Assembly (NCBI RefSeq): GCF_025655475.1
Contig: NZ_JAHTIK010000001.1
Location: 6,004,437-6,068,436 of the forward strand
Origin: Kitasatospora sp. DSM 101779
GTDB lineage: Bacteria; Actinomycetota; Actinomycetes; Streptomycetales; Streptomycetaceae
DNA: 64,000 nucleotides
Direction of reading: 5' to 3'
Within the stretch, counting starts at the first letter, position 1, and every line of letters begins with the position of its first letter. The position numbers were made by a program, and so were the translations under genes. This document shows, piece after piece, positions 43,865 through 52,655 of this stretch. Under the pieces are notes generated by a model. The model ran no database searches. It was given only the letters and a program-made list of their open reading frames with translations, and was not told the DNA's origin.

Positions 43865-45172
43865 TCAGAACAGGCCGTGCCACATCTGTTCGACGACCAC
43901 GTTCCACCAGGTGGAGTCCTTGTGGAAGGCCCGCGGGTCGATCCCGGCGAGTTCCGTCTGGAGCGCGGCGACCGCGGCACCGGCCGCCAGCGGGTCGAGT
44001 CCGCGCATCGCGGCACGCGCCGTCACCAGGGCGTCCAGGCCGCGCAGGAAGCCGGAGAGGGAGGAGCTGACGTACCGTCCGCTGCCGGTGCGCGGGTTGA
44101 CGGCCCACACCGAGCCGAGGTCCTGCTCGGCCCCCGCGCACTGCACGGCGACGATGCACAGCCCGTCGGAGCCGATCCTCGTCCAGCCCGCGAGGACGTC
44201 CAGCAGCGAATCCTCCAGCTCGGTGCCCGCGGCCGTCAGGTGGGCGCGCAGGTCGGCCAGGAGACCGCCGGCCGGCGGGGCGTCCGGGCGGTCGGCGGCG
44301 AAGAACAGCGGCACGTCGGCGGGCAACCCCGCCCAGGTCAGCGCGGAACGGGCCGGCTCGGGCAGCGCGCTGCCCGCGATGTCGTCGGCGTCGTACCGCA
44401 CGACCTCGCCGAACACCTCGGCCAGGCGGCGACCGAGCGCCACGTCACGGACCGGCGCGGCCGGCTCGACCTCGCCCGGCTGCGGTGCCGGCACCCGGTG
44501 CGGCCTCGGGGGCAGCGGCTGCCCCGCGAGACGGGCGACCCGCTCGGCGTGCAGGGTGAGCGCGGCAGCGCCCTCGGCCCGCTCGTCGGCGAAGATCCCG
44601 TAGGTGTGCGAGCAGGAGACGCTCGCGTTGGGGAAGGCGCGCTCCAGCAGGGCGGCGGTGTACCCGCCGGGCAGGGTGGCCGGGCGCAGGTCGGTGTGGA
44701 CGGCGACCACGTTCCCGGCCGGCACGCCGAGCCGGTCGAGCTCGGCGGCGAGCTGGTACTCCGCGGGCGGCAGACCCGGACCGGAGTTGCGGTAGAGCAT
44801 GACCTCCTGGCCGTCGGCCGGGTTCACGTAGGTGGCGACGGCGGTGTTGCCCGGGCCGGTGGCGGGCGGGTCGTTCCGCCGCGCCCGCTCGGCGTGCTTG
44901 GCCTCGTACGCGCGGATCACCTCGTCCACCGGGATCGACGGCCACACGGTGAGTTCGCCGGTCTCCCGGTCCACCACGCCGCAGGCGTCGCCGAGGTCGG
45001 CCGGCGGGCGGCGCTCCCCGGTGACGGGGTCGCGCTCCAGCGGCGCGGGCGCGGCCCAGACCACCCAGCCGAGACCGAACTCGCGGTGGCGGACGGCACG
45101 GCGCTGCTCGGCCGGCGCATCGCCGTTCAGCCAGCGGTCGGCTGCGGCGAGGGCCTGCTCCTGGGTGATCAC
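43865..45172 (-). CDS. YrhB - degenerate deaminase-like - SUKH-4 immunity-type fusion
   Basis: A 435-aa protein. Residues 1-95 match the YrhB/Imm35 immunity fold (Q-E-Q-A-L-A-A-A-D-R-W-L-N). Residues 105-210 resemble the nucleic-acid deaminase fold found in such proteins, but the usual P-C-x2-P-G-x-Y-C catalytic core reads R-P-A-T-L-P-G-G-Y-T, so it looks inactive. The C-terminal ~160 residues resemble SUKH-4 immunity domains. GTG 45172 follows GGAGGAGTCGTC. A candidate promoter (TTCGGA, 18 bases, TAATCT at 45209-45204 on the minus strand) lies upstream. Being next to a deaminase-toxin locus, it is likely immunity; a specific cognate toxin is inference. Confidence 0.75.
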   Translation of the reverse strand: MITQEQALAAADRWLNGDAPAEQRRAVRHREFGLGWVVWAAPAPLERDPVTGERRPPADLGDACGVVDRETGELTVWPSIPVDEVIRAYEAKHAERARRNDPPATGPGNTAVATYVNPADGQEVMLYRNSGPGLPPAEYQLAAELDRLGVPAGNVVAVHTDLRPATLPGGYTAALLERAFPNASVSCSHTYGIFADERAEGAAALTLHAERVARLAGQPLPPRPHRVPAPQPGEVEPAAPVRDVALGRRLAEVFGEVVRYDADDIAGSALPEPARSALTWAGLPADVPLFFAADRPDAPPAGGLLADLRAHLTAAGTELEDSLLDVLAGWTRIGSDGLCIVAVQCAGAEQDLGSVWAVNPRTGSGRYVSSSLSGFLRGLDALVTARAAMRGLDPLAAGAAVAALQTELAGIDPRAFHKDSTWWNVVVEQMWHGLF

Positions 45173-45337
45173 GACGACTCCTCCGTGGTAGCGGACTCCG
45201 GCCGAGATTACCGTCAGGCACCGTCGACTCCGAACGGTTGCATATGATCGCACGACGAAACCGACTGCGGCCGACCGGTCTTGGCCGCCGCGGTCCAGGT
45301 GAAGTCCAGGGTTGAGGACGACGGGGAGGTGGCCGCC

Positions 45338-45691
45338 ATGGCCGAAGAGCGCGAGATCGGCGACGACGAACTGCTGGATGTGGCGGACAACCCGACCCAG
45401 GCCGCCTCGCTGCACAAGGCACTGCGCACCCTCGCCAACAACTCCAACGTCGGCCCCGAGCTGCAGGAGATGGCGAAGAGCGTGCTCAGCGGCCGGATCG
45501 GCATGAAGGACGTCATCGAGTCCGACCGCTACATGCACGCGATCAGCGCCCGGCTCGGCGAGATCCACGACGCCGCCGAGCACCTGTCGCCGGAGGACCG
45601 ACGCAGGTCGGAGGAGCGTGCGGAGAAGATGGTCCGCGAGCAGGAGGAGGCGGAGAACGGCTCCGCCAAGCGCGACGACCGGCGGAAGTGA
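45338..45691 (+). CDS. Small charged helical protein
   Basis: A 117-aa, mostly helical and strongly charged protein with an acidic N-terminus, Y-M-H-A-I-S-A-R-L-G-E and a Glu/Arg-rich C-terminal helix. I do not recognise a family. It lies between the immunity-type fusion and the first giant toxin, and the ATG has a GGGAGG site 9 bases upstream. It may belong to the toxin island but shows no WXG motif. Confidence 0.65.
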   Translation: MAEEREIGDDELLDVADNPTQAASLHKALRTLANNSNVGPELQEMAKSVLSGRIGMKDVIESDRYMHAISARLGEIHDAAEHLSPEDRRRSEERAEKMVREQEEAENGSAKRDDRRK

Positions 45692-45945
45692 CGGGCCGTC
45701 CGGTCCGCGCGTGCGGGTTTGGTCAGGTCCGCGCGTGCAGGGTTGCCGCGGTGTTCGTGCGGGGGCGGTGAAGGGTCGGTCCCGACAGCGCTGACCAGGG
45801 ATCTTTCCGGCGGCGAGGGGCGCCGGCGTGTCAGTGTGACGAATGGGATCATCTGACTGTTCGTCGTTCGTGCTGTGCTTTGTTCTCGTTCACCCGCACC
45901 CGGCCCCTCGGCCGGACGGGTCGGTCAGTTGGGGGGAACTGACTC
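45692..45945 (+). promoter_or_regulatory. Upstream region of toxin 1 with hairpin around the ribosome site
   Basis: No gene is seen. GTCAGTT (45924-45930) and AACTGAC (45937-45943) form a stem whose six-G loop is the likely ribosome site of toxin 1. The copy before toxin 2 lacks the left arm. A/T-containing TTCGTCGTTCGTGCTGTGC (about 45865) may hold a promoter. Confidence 0.45.
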
Positions 45946-46649
45946 GTGTCGCTGATGCTGCCGGACGGCCTTGAGTGGGTCCTGGAGATGCTCGGCTTCG
46001 ACTGGCCGAAGGCGGACGAGGACAAGATGCGTGAGTGCGCCCAGGTGTGGCGTGATTTCGCGGATCAGGTCGATGAGTTGAATTATCGGGCGTTGTCGGC
46101 TGCGAACAGTGTGCGGTCGGCGAACTCGGGTGATTCGGTCGATGCGTTCGGGAAGGCGTTCGACAAGTTCTCGACGGGTGGGGACGGGTATCTCGCGGAT
46201 GCGGCGCAGGCTGCGCGGTTGATCGCGGCGGCGTTCGAGGCTGCTGCGGTGATCGTGATCACGTGCAAGATCGCGGTGATTGCGCAGTTGGTGATCCTGG
46301 CGGCGGAGATCATTGCGGCGCAGGCGGCGGCGCCGTTCACGTTCGGTCTGTCCGAGGTCGGTGCGTTGGGGGCGACGCAGGCGACGAAGATGATCGTCCG
46401 CCGGTTGCTGAAGGAGCTCCGTGATGCGCTGATCGAGGCGATCATGGAGACGTTGAAGGATCCGATCGTGTCGGCCGTCCAGGCGATGATCAAGGATCTG
46501 ATCGCGCAGACGGTGAACCAGGGCTTCGGTGCGCAGGACGGCTACGACCTCGGCCGGACGGTGAAGAAGGGCTGGGAGGAGGGGAAGTCCTCCGCGGAGA
46601 ACTGGAAGCAGACCTTCGGCGAGTCCCTGAAGGACGGGCTCGGCTCGCG
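45932..46649 (+). repeat. 718-bp direct repeat, copy 1 (shared toxin N-terminus)
   Basis: Reading base by base, 45932-46649 equals 57996-58713 (offset 12064); the first difference is at 46650/58714. It covers the ribosome site, the GTG start and about 235 codons. Its codon style (many TTG, GCG, GTG, GGT and GAT) differs from the C-ending codons on both sides. See findings. Confidence 0.93.
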
Positions 46650-49600
46650 AGCCGGTGGCGCCGCCCGGCACCATGCGGACCGTGCGGCCGGGCACGGGGA
46701 AAGCGGCGGCCACGAGGGCGGCGGCGAGCACGGGAGCGGGAACGGGACCGGGAACGGGAACGGGAACGGCGAAGACTCCGGGTCGTCGTCCAACTCGTCG
46801 GGTTCCTCGGGCTCGTCGGGTTCCTCGGATTCGTCGGGCACGTCGGGTGGCTCGGGCAGCACCGGGACGTCGCGCTCGCACGGGTCGGGGTCGTCGTCCG
46901 GGTCCTCGCCGAGTGGCTCGCGCAACTCGTCCGGCGACTCCGGCAACGGTGGTGCCGACCACACTCCCTCGGTCGACAACGGGAACAGCGGTGAGGGCGG
47001 CACCGGTAACCGGAGCGAGAGCACGCCCCGGCCGGCGCCGGCCCCGGCACCTGCGAGCGACCACCGCAGCGCCACGCCGCTCGACCCCTTCGGCACGCGA
47101 CTGAGCTCCGACTCCGCGCCCGCCCCCGCCGCGGACACGGCTGCGCCCGCCCACACGGGTACGGACAGCCGGCCGGCGCCCGGCTCGGACGGCCCGGTGC
47201 CGGCGTCGGGTAACGGCCGCGGGGCGGACGCGCCGCCCGCGCACACCGGTACCGACAGTCGGCCCAACCCTCCTGCCCACGACGGTTCTCCGGACGGACC
47301 CGCACACAACGGAGACGCCCCCGCGGACCGCTCCGGCGCGGACACCACCCGGCCCGGCCCGACCACCGCGCACCCGGCGCCCGACAGCGCTCCCGCTCCT
47401 GCCCCGACCCCTGCGTCCCACCACGCCGGCGACGGATCCCCGGCCCCGGCCCACGGTGGCACGCCCCACGCCGGTGACAGCGGTACCGCCCCGCACCCGG
47501 GTGGGGACGCCACCCGGCCCGGCCCGGTCTCCGCCCACACCGCGTCGGACAGTTCGCCCGCTCCCGCGCCGACCCCGGCCCCCGGCGGTACGCCGGCCGG
47601 ACGGTCCGAGGCGGCGCCTTCCGCCGGTCCGCACCACGGCGGTGACAGCGGCACCCCGTCGCACGCGGGTACGGATGCCACCCGGCCCGGTCCGGTCTCC
47701 GCCCACGCCGCGCCCGATTCGTCCCGCACGCCGACGCCGAGCCACGAGGCCGGCTCCCCGTCGTCCCGTCCCTCCCCGGACGCCGGCCCGACGCCCGCGC
47801 ACGCCCAGCCGGCTCAGCCGCATGCCGCCGATGCGCACACCACCGCTCCGTCCTACGGTCCGGTGCGCGGCAGCGACGAGCCGTCCGGTCGCCCGTCCCA
47901 CCACGGCGACGGGCGACCGTCCCCGTCGTACGGTCCGGTGCGCGGGGACGCCCCGGCGGGTACCGCGGCCCAGTCCCACAACGGTCCGGAGGCCGGCCGC
48001 CCCGGGCACGAGGCGCCGCTGCAGCGCCACGAGCCAACCCCGCGGGCCGAGGAGGGCGCCCCGCAGCAGGAACGTTCCGGTTCGGCGGTGCCGCCGCATG
48101 CAGGTTCGGTGCCGCACGTCCCGGCCGGCGACGCCTCCCGCACGCCGTCCTCGGACGGTCCGCCCCGGGCGACCGTCCACACCGCCTCCACCGCGGTCGC
48201 CGATGCGCCGCCGACCCATACGCCCGGTACGCCCGCCCCGGACAGCGCCGCAACGCCGTCCACGGGCCAGCCGTCCCAGAACCCGGGCCCGGTGAACCCC
48301 GGCCCGGTGAGCCCCGGTGCAAGTGTCCCGCCGACCACCGGGACGTCCGGCACGGGCAGCGCGAACACGCCGCGCACCGACCGCCCCACCACCGGCACCC
48401 CGAACGCCGACCGGCCCACCCTCCCCGGGCAGCGGAACAACCCGGGCCCGGACCGCACCGACCGCCCCACCAACCTGGGCCGGCAGCCCGCTGCCGGCCG
48501 TCCCGACCCGCGGACCGGCACACCGCGTCCCGACGCCACCTCGCGTCCGGACCCGCGTGCCGACCGCCCGGCCGCCGATCGTCCGACCGGCACGCCGGAA
48601 CACCGTCTCCCCGAGGCGGACCGGCATGGCGACGAGGGTGCGAACACGCCGAAGGTCAACCCCCAGCACAGCGCCCCGGACCACACGACACCCGACCACA
48701 AGCCGGGCGACCACGACAGTCCCGACCACACGACACCCGACCACAAGCCGGTCGACCCGGACCGTCCGGCCACCGCCGACCGTCCGCACGGCAGCCCGGG
48801 CGGTCTGGTCGAGCCGAGCCACCACGACCGCGAGCGGGTCGAGAACTCCGTCCCGCGTGACGCCGACGGCAAGCCGCAGCGGCATCCCGACCCGGAGGGC
48901 GACTGGCCGCGCGCCATCAACGGCGACCCGGACGCCCCCGGGCGCCACAACAACTGCGTCGACGTGGCACTGGCCACCGTCGACACCTACTCGGGGCACC
49001 CGACCCCGGCGGCCGCCCGCACCCCCGACCACGACGCGGACGGCAACCCCTCGGACCGTGGTGAGCGCGGCGGACGCGACCGCATCGAGAACGCCCTCGG
49101 TGCCAGGTTCTCCGACATGGGCGACGGCAAGGACGCCTATCGCCGACTGGAGGACACCCTCCGCCGCGAGGGCCACGGTTCGCAGGCCGTCATCATCACC
49201 CGCGACGCGGACGGCCGCGCCCACGCCTGGAACGCCGCCAACCACAACGGCAAGATCACCTACATCGACGCCCAGACCGGCCGCCGCTCCAACCAGCCTC
49301 TCCACAGCGGCGACCACGGCGTCTTCGCCATCCCCCTGAGCCCGGACCGCCGCCCCGCGAGCCCGCACACCGACCCCGGCCGGTCCGGTCACACCCGGAC
49401 CGACAGCCGTCCCGACCGCCGCGCCCCGGCGGAGGCTGCCGGCACCAAGCACAAACTCGACCATGAGGGCGACGACGGGTCGGCCGCCAAGAAGCCGAAG
49501 ACGGCGACCGACCCCGAAGGCCCGGGCAAGCCGAAGGTCACCGCACGGGACGAGGTCGAGGGCTCCGCCGAGTACGGCACGAAGCAGGACGAGAAGCACG

Positions 49601-50628
49601 AGCACCACGGACGGCTCGCGGACCCCTCGCAGAAGACCCTGCGCGAGGGCCAGGACGTACAGCAGACGGATCCGAGCAAGGCGTTCGCAGCCCTGGAGGC
49701 GTGGGAGCGCGACGGCTCCCTCCAGAAGCTGTTCGACGAGTCCGCCGAGCGCAACACCCTCAAGGGAGAGAACGTTCCCCGTGGGTTCACCCACACCGAG
49801 CTCGTACATGCGCTCGACGGATTCGCCGATCTCCATCCCAGCCAGCGCGGTGCCGTGGTCGCCGTCCTCGCCCGGATGAACGTCGACTTCCACCGGGGCA
49901 ACGCGGTGGGCTACGCACTCGGTGGCCGACCCGACGGTTACGAGTGGTCGAACCCGAATTCCCCGCGTCCGCCGGAGGGTCGCTCGTGGGGAGCCCATTT
50001 CCACAAGAAGTTCGACATGTGGGGTACGAGCAAGAGCCCCGCGAGGAATATTTACAACGAGATGGTGAAGGGTTTCGGGAACCGTGAGGTCGGGACTTCC
50101 TGGGCCGCCTACTTGCGGGAGACCACCAATGGGACGGGCAACGCTCTGGACATGAGCGGGCGGAACTTCGCTGTGCTGGAGGTCAAGGATCCGGACAGCG
50201 GAGAGACCCACTACGTCGTGGACAGCTCCGCGCCGGGTACCGCCAAGGAGCACGAGGACCACTCCGAACCCCATGTGGGCAAGTACTTCGACGAGGTGAA
50301 CAAGGCGCGGGTGGCAGCCGGCAAGAATCCGATGGAGGCCGTCCACCTCTACACCGAGCGGGAGCCCTGCGGGCGCTCGTCCGGTGGTGGTAGGACGGGC
50401 GGCATCAAGGGCACGAACGACTGCTCCATCTACATCCGCAACTCGCCCTCACTATCGAGCGTGGACGTGAGCTACTCGATCGGCTACCGCGCCGGAAAGA
50501 TGTCCGCGGGAAACGTCCACCAGAACGCGGTGCAGGGCCAGAAGGCGGACACCCGCTGGTACATGCGGAACATCGAAGTGCTGTGGATGCGCATGGGTAT
50601 TCGGAGGGACGGCAGCGCAGATGCATAG
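45946..50628 (+). CDS. Polymorphic toxin 1: WXG100-like N-domain, glutamine deamidase, zinc deaminase
   Basis: A 1560-aa protein. Residues 1-215 form the helical WXG100/CpnT-type N-domain (M-S-L-M-L-P-D-G-L-E-W-V) with a hydrophobic patch near 100-135. Residues 235-960 are disordered, rich in Pro, Ser, Gly, Asp and His, with degenerate repeats. A papain-fold toxin glutamine deamidase domain follows: C1004 (H-N-N-C-V-D), H1093 (H-A-W-N) and D1108 (Y-I-D-A-Q-T-G). The C-terminal domain resembles the XOO_2897-type deaminases, with H1439-S-E1441 and C1475 to C1493 (C-x17-C) as zinc/proton-shuttle residues. GTG follows GGGGGGAACTGACTC. Secretion by a type VII-like system is inferred from the N-domain and the WXG100 gene nearby. 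Targets unknown. Confidence 0.87.
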   Translation: MSLMLPDGLEWVLEMLGFDWPKADEDKMRECAQVWRDFADQVDELNYRALSAANSVRSANSGDSVDAFGKAFDKFSTGGDGYLADAAQAARLIAAAFEAAAVIVITCKIAVIAQLVILAAEIIAAQAAAPFTFGLSEVGALGATQATKMIVRRLLKELRDALIEAIMETLKDPIVSAVQAMIKDLIAQTVNQGFGAQDGYDLGRTVKKGWEEGKSSAENWKQTFGESLKDGLGSRAGGAARHHADRAAGHGESGGHEGGGEHGSGNGTGNGNGNGEDSGSSSNSSGSSGSSGSSDSSGTSGGSGSTGTSRSHGSGSSSGSSPSGSRNSSGDSGNGGADHTPSVDNGNSGEGGTGNRSESTPRPAPAPAPASDHRSATPLDPFGTRLSSDSAPAPAADTAAPAHTGTDSRPAPGSDGPVPASGNGRGADAPPAHTGTDSRPNPPAHDGSPDGPAHNGDAPADRSGADTTRPGPTTAHPAPDSAPAPAPTPASHHAGDGSPAPAHGGTPHAGDSGTAPHPGGDATRPGPVSAHTASDSSPAPAPTPAPGGTPAGRSEAAPSAGPHHGGDSGTPSHAGTDATRPGPVSAHAAPDSSRTPTPSHEAGSPSSRPSPDAGPTPAHAQPAQPHAADAHTTAPSYGPVRGSDEPSGRPSHHGDGRPSPSYGPVRGDAPAGTAAQSHNGPEAGRPGHEAPLQRHEPTPRAEEGAPQQERSGSAVPPHAGSVPHVPAGDASRTPSSDGPPRATVHTASTAVADAPPTHTPGTPAPDSAATPSTGQPSQNPGPVNPGPVSPGASVPPTTGTSGTGSANTPRTDRPTTGTPNADRPTLPGQRNNPGPDRTDRPTNLGRQPAAGRPDPRTGTPRPDATSRPDPRADRPAADRPTGTPEHRLPEADRHGDEGANTPKVNPQHSAPDHTTPDHKPGDHDSPDHTTPDHKPVDPDRPATADRPHGSPGGLVEPSHHDRERVENSVPRDADGKPQRHPDPEGDWPRAINGDPDAPGRHNNCVDVALATVDTYSGHPTPAAARTPDHDADGNPSDRGERGGRDRIENALGARFSDMGDGKDAYRRLEDTLRREGHGSQAVIITRDADGRAHAWNAANHNGKITYIDAQTGRRSNQPLHSGDHGVFAIPLSPDRRPASPHTDPGRSGHTRTDSRPDRRAPAEAAGTKHKLDHEGDDGSAAKKPKTATDPEGPGKPKVTARDEVEGSAEYGTKQDEKHEHHGRLADPSQKTLREGQDVQQTDPSKAFAALEAWERDGSLQKLFDESAERNTLKGENVPRGFTHTELVHALDGFADLHPSQRGAVVAVLARMNVDFHRGNAVGYALGGRPDGYEWSNPNSPRPPEGRSWGAHFHKKFDMWGTSKSPARNIYNEMVKGFGNREVGTSWAAYLRETTNGTGNALDMSGRNFAVLEVKDPDSGETHYVVDSSAPGTAKEHEDHSEPHVGKYFDEVNKARVAAGKNPMEAVHLYTEREPCGRSSGGGRTGGIKGTNDCSIYIRNSPSLSSVDVSYSIGYRAGKMSAGNVHQNAVQGQKADTRWYMRNIEVLWMRMGIRRDGSADA

Positions 50629-50637
50629 GATTGCCGA

Positions 50638-52608
50638 GTGACGAACGACGACTCCTCCCAGACCGTTCCCGTTACCGTCGACTGTGCCGGGCGGAGCCTC
50701 GAGGCGGTGATCGCAGCGGCCGTACGGGCGGCCGGCGCCATTGCGCCCGACGTCGCCCTGCAGTTGGAACGGGTGGAGTCCGCAGGTCCGCTGACGAGTT
50801 CCGAGGACCAGGAACGCATCGCGTCCTGGGTCCGCGAAGCAGCGTTCGGGCTCCTCGGGCGGCGGGTGTCGATCGCCGCGCCGGCGGTCGCCGACCGTTC
50901 GGGGCAGATCGGACAGCACGAACTTCCCGCGGATCCCGATGAATTGTTGTGGCTCGCCGCAGCGGCGGCCCTGGAGCCCTCGCGCTCGAGCCTGGACGTG
51001 TGGCGCGCGTTCGCAGCCGCCCTGACGGCCCGGCCGGTGCCGATCGAGCGGCTGACGGAGTTCGCGGGTTCCCGACCCGAGATCAGTTTGGAAGGCCGCA
51101 CGGTCGGCTTCGTGGACCGGGCTGTACACCGGGCCGTCCGGGCCCGGCTGCCACTGAACGGCGTGCAGCAGCGTGCGCTCCACCGGGTCCTCGTGGAGCT
51201 CCGGTCCGACAACGGCGACACCACCGAGGCCGTTGCGGCCTACCTCCACGCTGCGTGGCCGGTGCATGCGGCGTTGGCGGGGGAGTTGGAGGAGTGGCTC
51301 TCCGATCCGGATTTTCTGGTGGAGTCCGGCTGGTACGGGCTGGGGCTGGGGCTGTCGCTGGCGTACCCGGAGGGTGTGCCGCTGGGCTCGGTCGCGGGTG
51401 ATCTGCACTGTGTGCTGCTGGAGGGGTTGGCCGCGCCGGCGAGCCACGAGGAGTGGCTGTCCTGGGTCCACCATGCTTTGGTGGGGCGGGGGTTGAGCGA
51501 GGCTGCGCAGGCGGTGGCGGCGCGGGTGCGGTTGCCGTGGCGGACGGTGTGGTCCCGGTGGCAGTGGCCGAGCGGGTACGCGCCTCGGCAGCCGGAGGAA
51601 CTCGCGCAGGACGAACTCTGCCTCGTGAACGGTCCGGACGGGCCGGCCGTCGCCACCCGGCGTGAGTCCCAGGAGGACTGGGGCACGGTGTTCGAGCAGC
51701 TGTGGGACGTCCGCACCGGCGAGAAGCTCGGCGGGGTGGACACCGAGGTGCACGAGAACGTCCTCCCCCGGGAGAAGGACCTTTCGGGCCGCACGGCCCT
51801 GCACACGGACGGGGAGTGGAGCTCCGCCGGTCTCGGCCTCCAGTACGAGGCGGTCTCCGAGCTGCCATGGGCAGGGGAGTCGGTGGAGCACGCCGTGCAG
51901 TGCACGCCCTCGGACCCGGTGGACGGCACGATGTGGGTGTTCATGGGGCGGTGCGGTCTGTTCGGTGCCCTGGTGCACGACGACCTGGTGGCAGGTCTGC
52001 CGCAGGTGCCACGGGGTTGGTACGGGCACGGGGTCACCCCGCGGGCGCAGTGGCCCGCGCCGGACGTGTCCCTCACCGGGCCCCTGAGCCGGACGGAGCT
52101 GGAACAGGACGTGGCGTTCGGTGCCGGTGCCTGCCGTCCGGTGGCGCCCGAACTGCTGCCGGACACGCTCGAGCACTCCGCCACCCGGGAGTTCCTCACG
52201 GAGGTGGGGTGGCCGGAGGTGGACGACCCGGCCCTGTCGACGGTCGCGCCGACGGCCGGCGGGCTCGTCCCGGTCGAGGGCCGTCCCCATCTGCTGGAGG
52301 GGCTGGGCGACTTCCGCGGAGATCCGCTGCTGCTCGACGGCCGCACTGGAGCGGTGTTCTGCGAGGACTCCGCGGACCTGCCGTCCCTGATGGCCTCCGG
52401 GTTGCCGGAGTTGCTCCGGATCGTGCTGCTGCACCGGGTCGTGCTGTCGGTGCCCGTGCTGCTCGGCGTCCACGACTCGGTGGACCTCGAGCAGGACGTC
52501 GCCCGATGGATCGGGACGGTCGACCCCGCCGCGGCCGAGGGCGGCTTCTGGGAGCACACCTACTTCTCCCCGAGCCTCATCGAGCTGTGGGAGGAGGGCC
52601 CCGAGTAG
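50638..52608 (+). CDS. SUKH-4 immunity-type protein with shared L-P-W module
   Basis: A 656-aa protein. The C-terminal ~170 residues resemble SUKH-4 immunity proteins (L-S-R-T-E-L-E-Q-D-V-A and L-L-P-D-T-L-E-H near residues 480-510). The middle carries a helical module that recurs in two neighbours: D-P-D-F-L at 223-227, then 73 residues later L-P-W-R-T-V-W-S-R-W at 299-308, then R-T-G-E. The N-terminal ~200 residues are unassigned. GTG 50638 begins 9 bases after the toxin 1 stop, so it is a good candidate for its immunity partner. Confidence 0.82.
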   Translation: MTNDDSSQTVPVTVDCAGRSLEAVIAAAVRAAGAIAPDVALQLERVESAGPLTSSEDQERIASWVREAAFGLLGRRVSIAAPAVADRSGQIGQHELPADPDELLWLAAAAALEPSRSSLDVWRAFAAALTARPVPIERLTEFAGSRPEISLEGRTVGFVDRAVHRAVRARLPLNGVQQRALHRVLVELRSDNGDTTEAVAAYLHAAWPVHAALAGELEEWLSDPDFLVESGWYGLGLGLSLAYPEGVPLGSVAGDLHCVLLEGLAAPASHEEWLSWVHHALVGRGLSEAAQAVAARVRLPWRTVWSRWQWPSGYAPRQPEELAQDELCLVNGPDGPAVATRRESQEDWGTVFEQLWDVRTGEKLGGVDTEVHENVLPREKDLSGRTALHTDGEWSSAGLGLQYEAVSELPWAGESVEHAVQCTPSDPVDGTMWVFMGRCGLFGALVHDDLVAGLPQVPRGWYGHGVTPRAQWPAPDVSLTGPLSRTELEQDVAFGAGACRPVAPELLPDTLEHSATREFLTEVGWPEVDDPALSTVAPTAGGLVPVEGRPHLLEGLGDFRGDPLLLDGRTGAVFCEDSADLPSLMASGLPELLRIVLLHRVVLSVPVLLGVHDSVDLEQDVARWIGTVDPAAAEGGFWEHTYFSPSLIELWEEGPE

Positions 52609-52655
52609 CGCTTCGCAGGTACCTCGTCCCACTGCAACAGTCTTGGAGCCCGACC

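Noticed and set aside
45338..45691. WXG100 partner for toxin 1
   Set aside because: The protein is helical and near toxin 1 but shows no W-x-G turn and is not similar to the 57545 protein.
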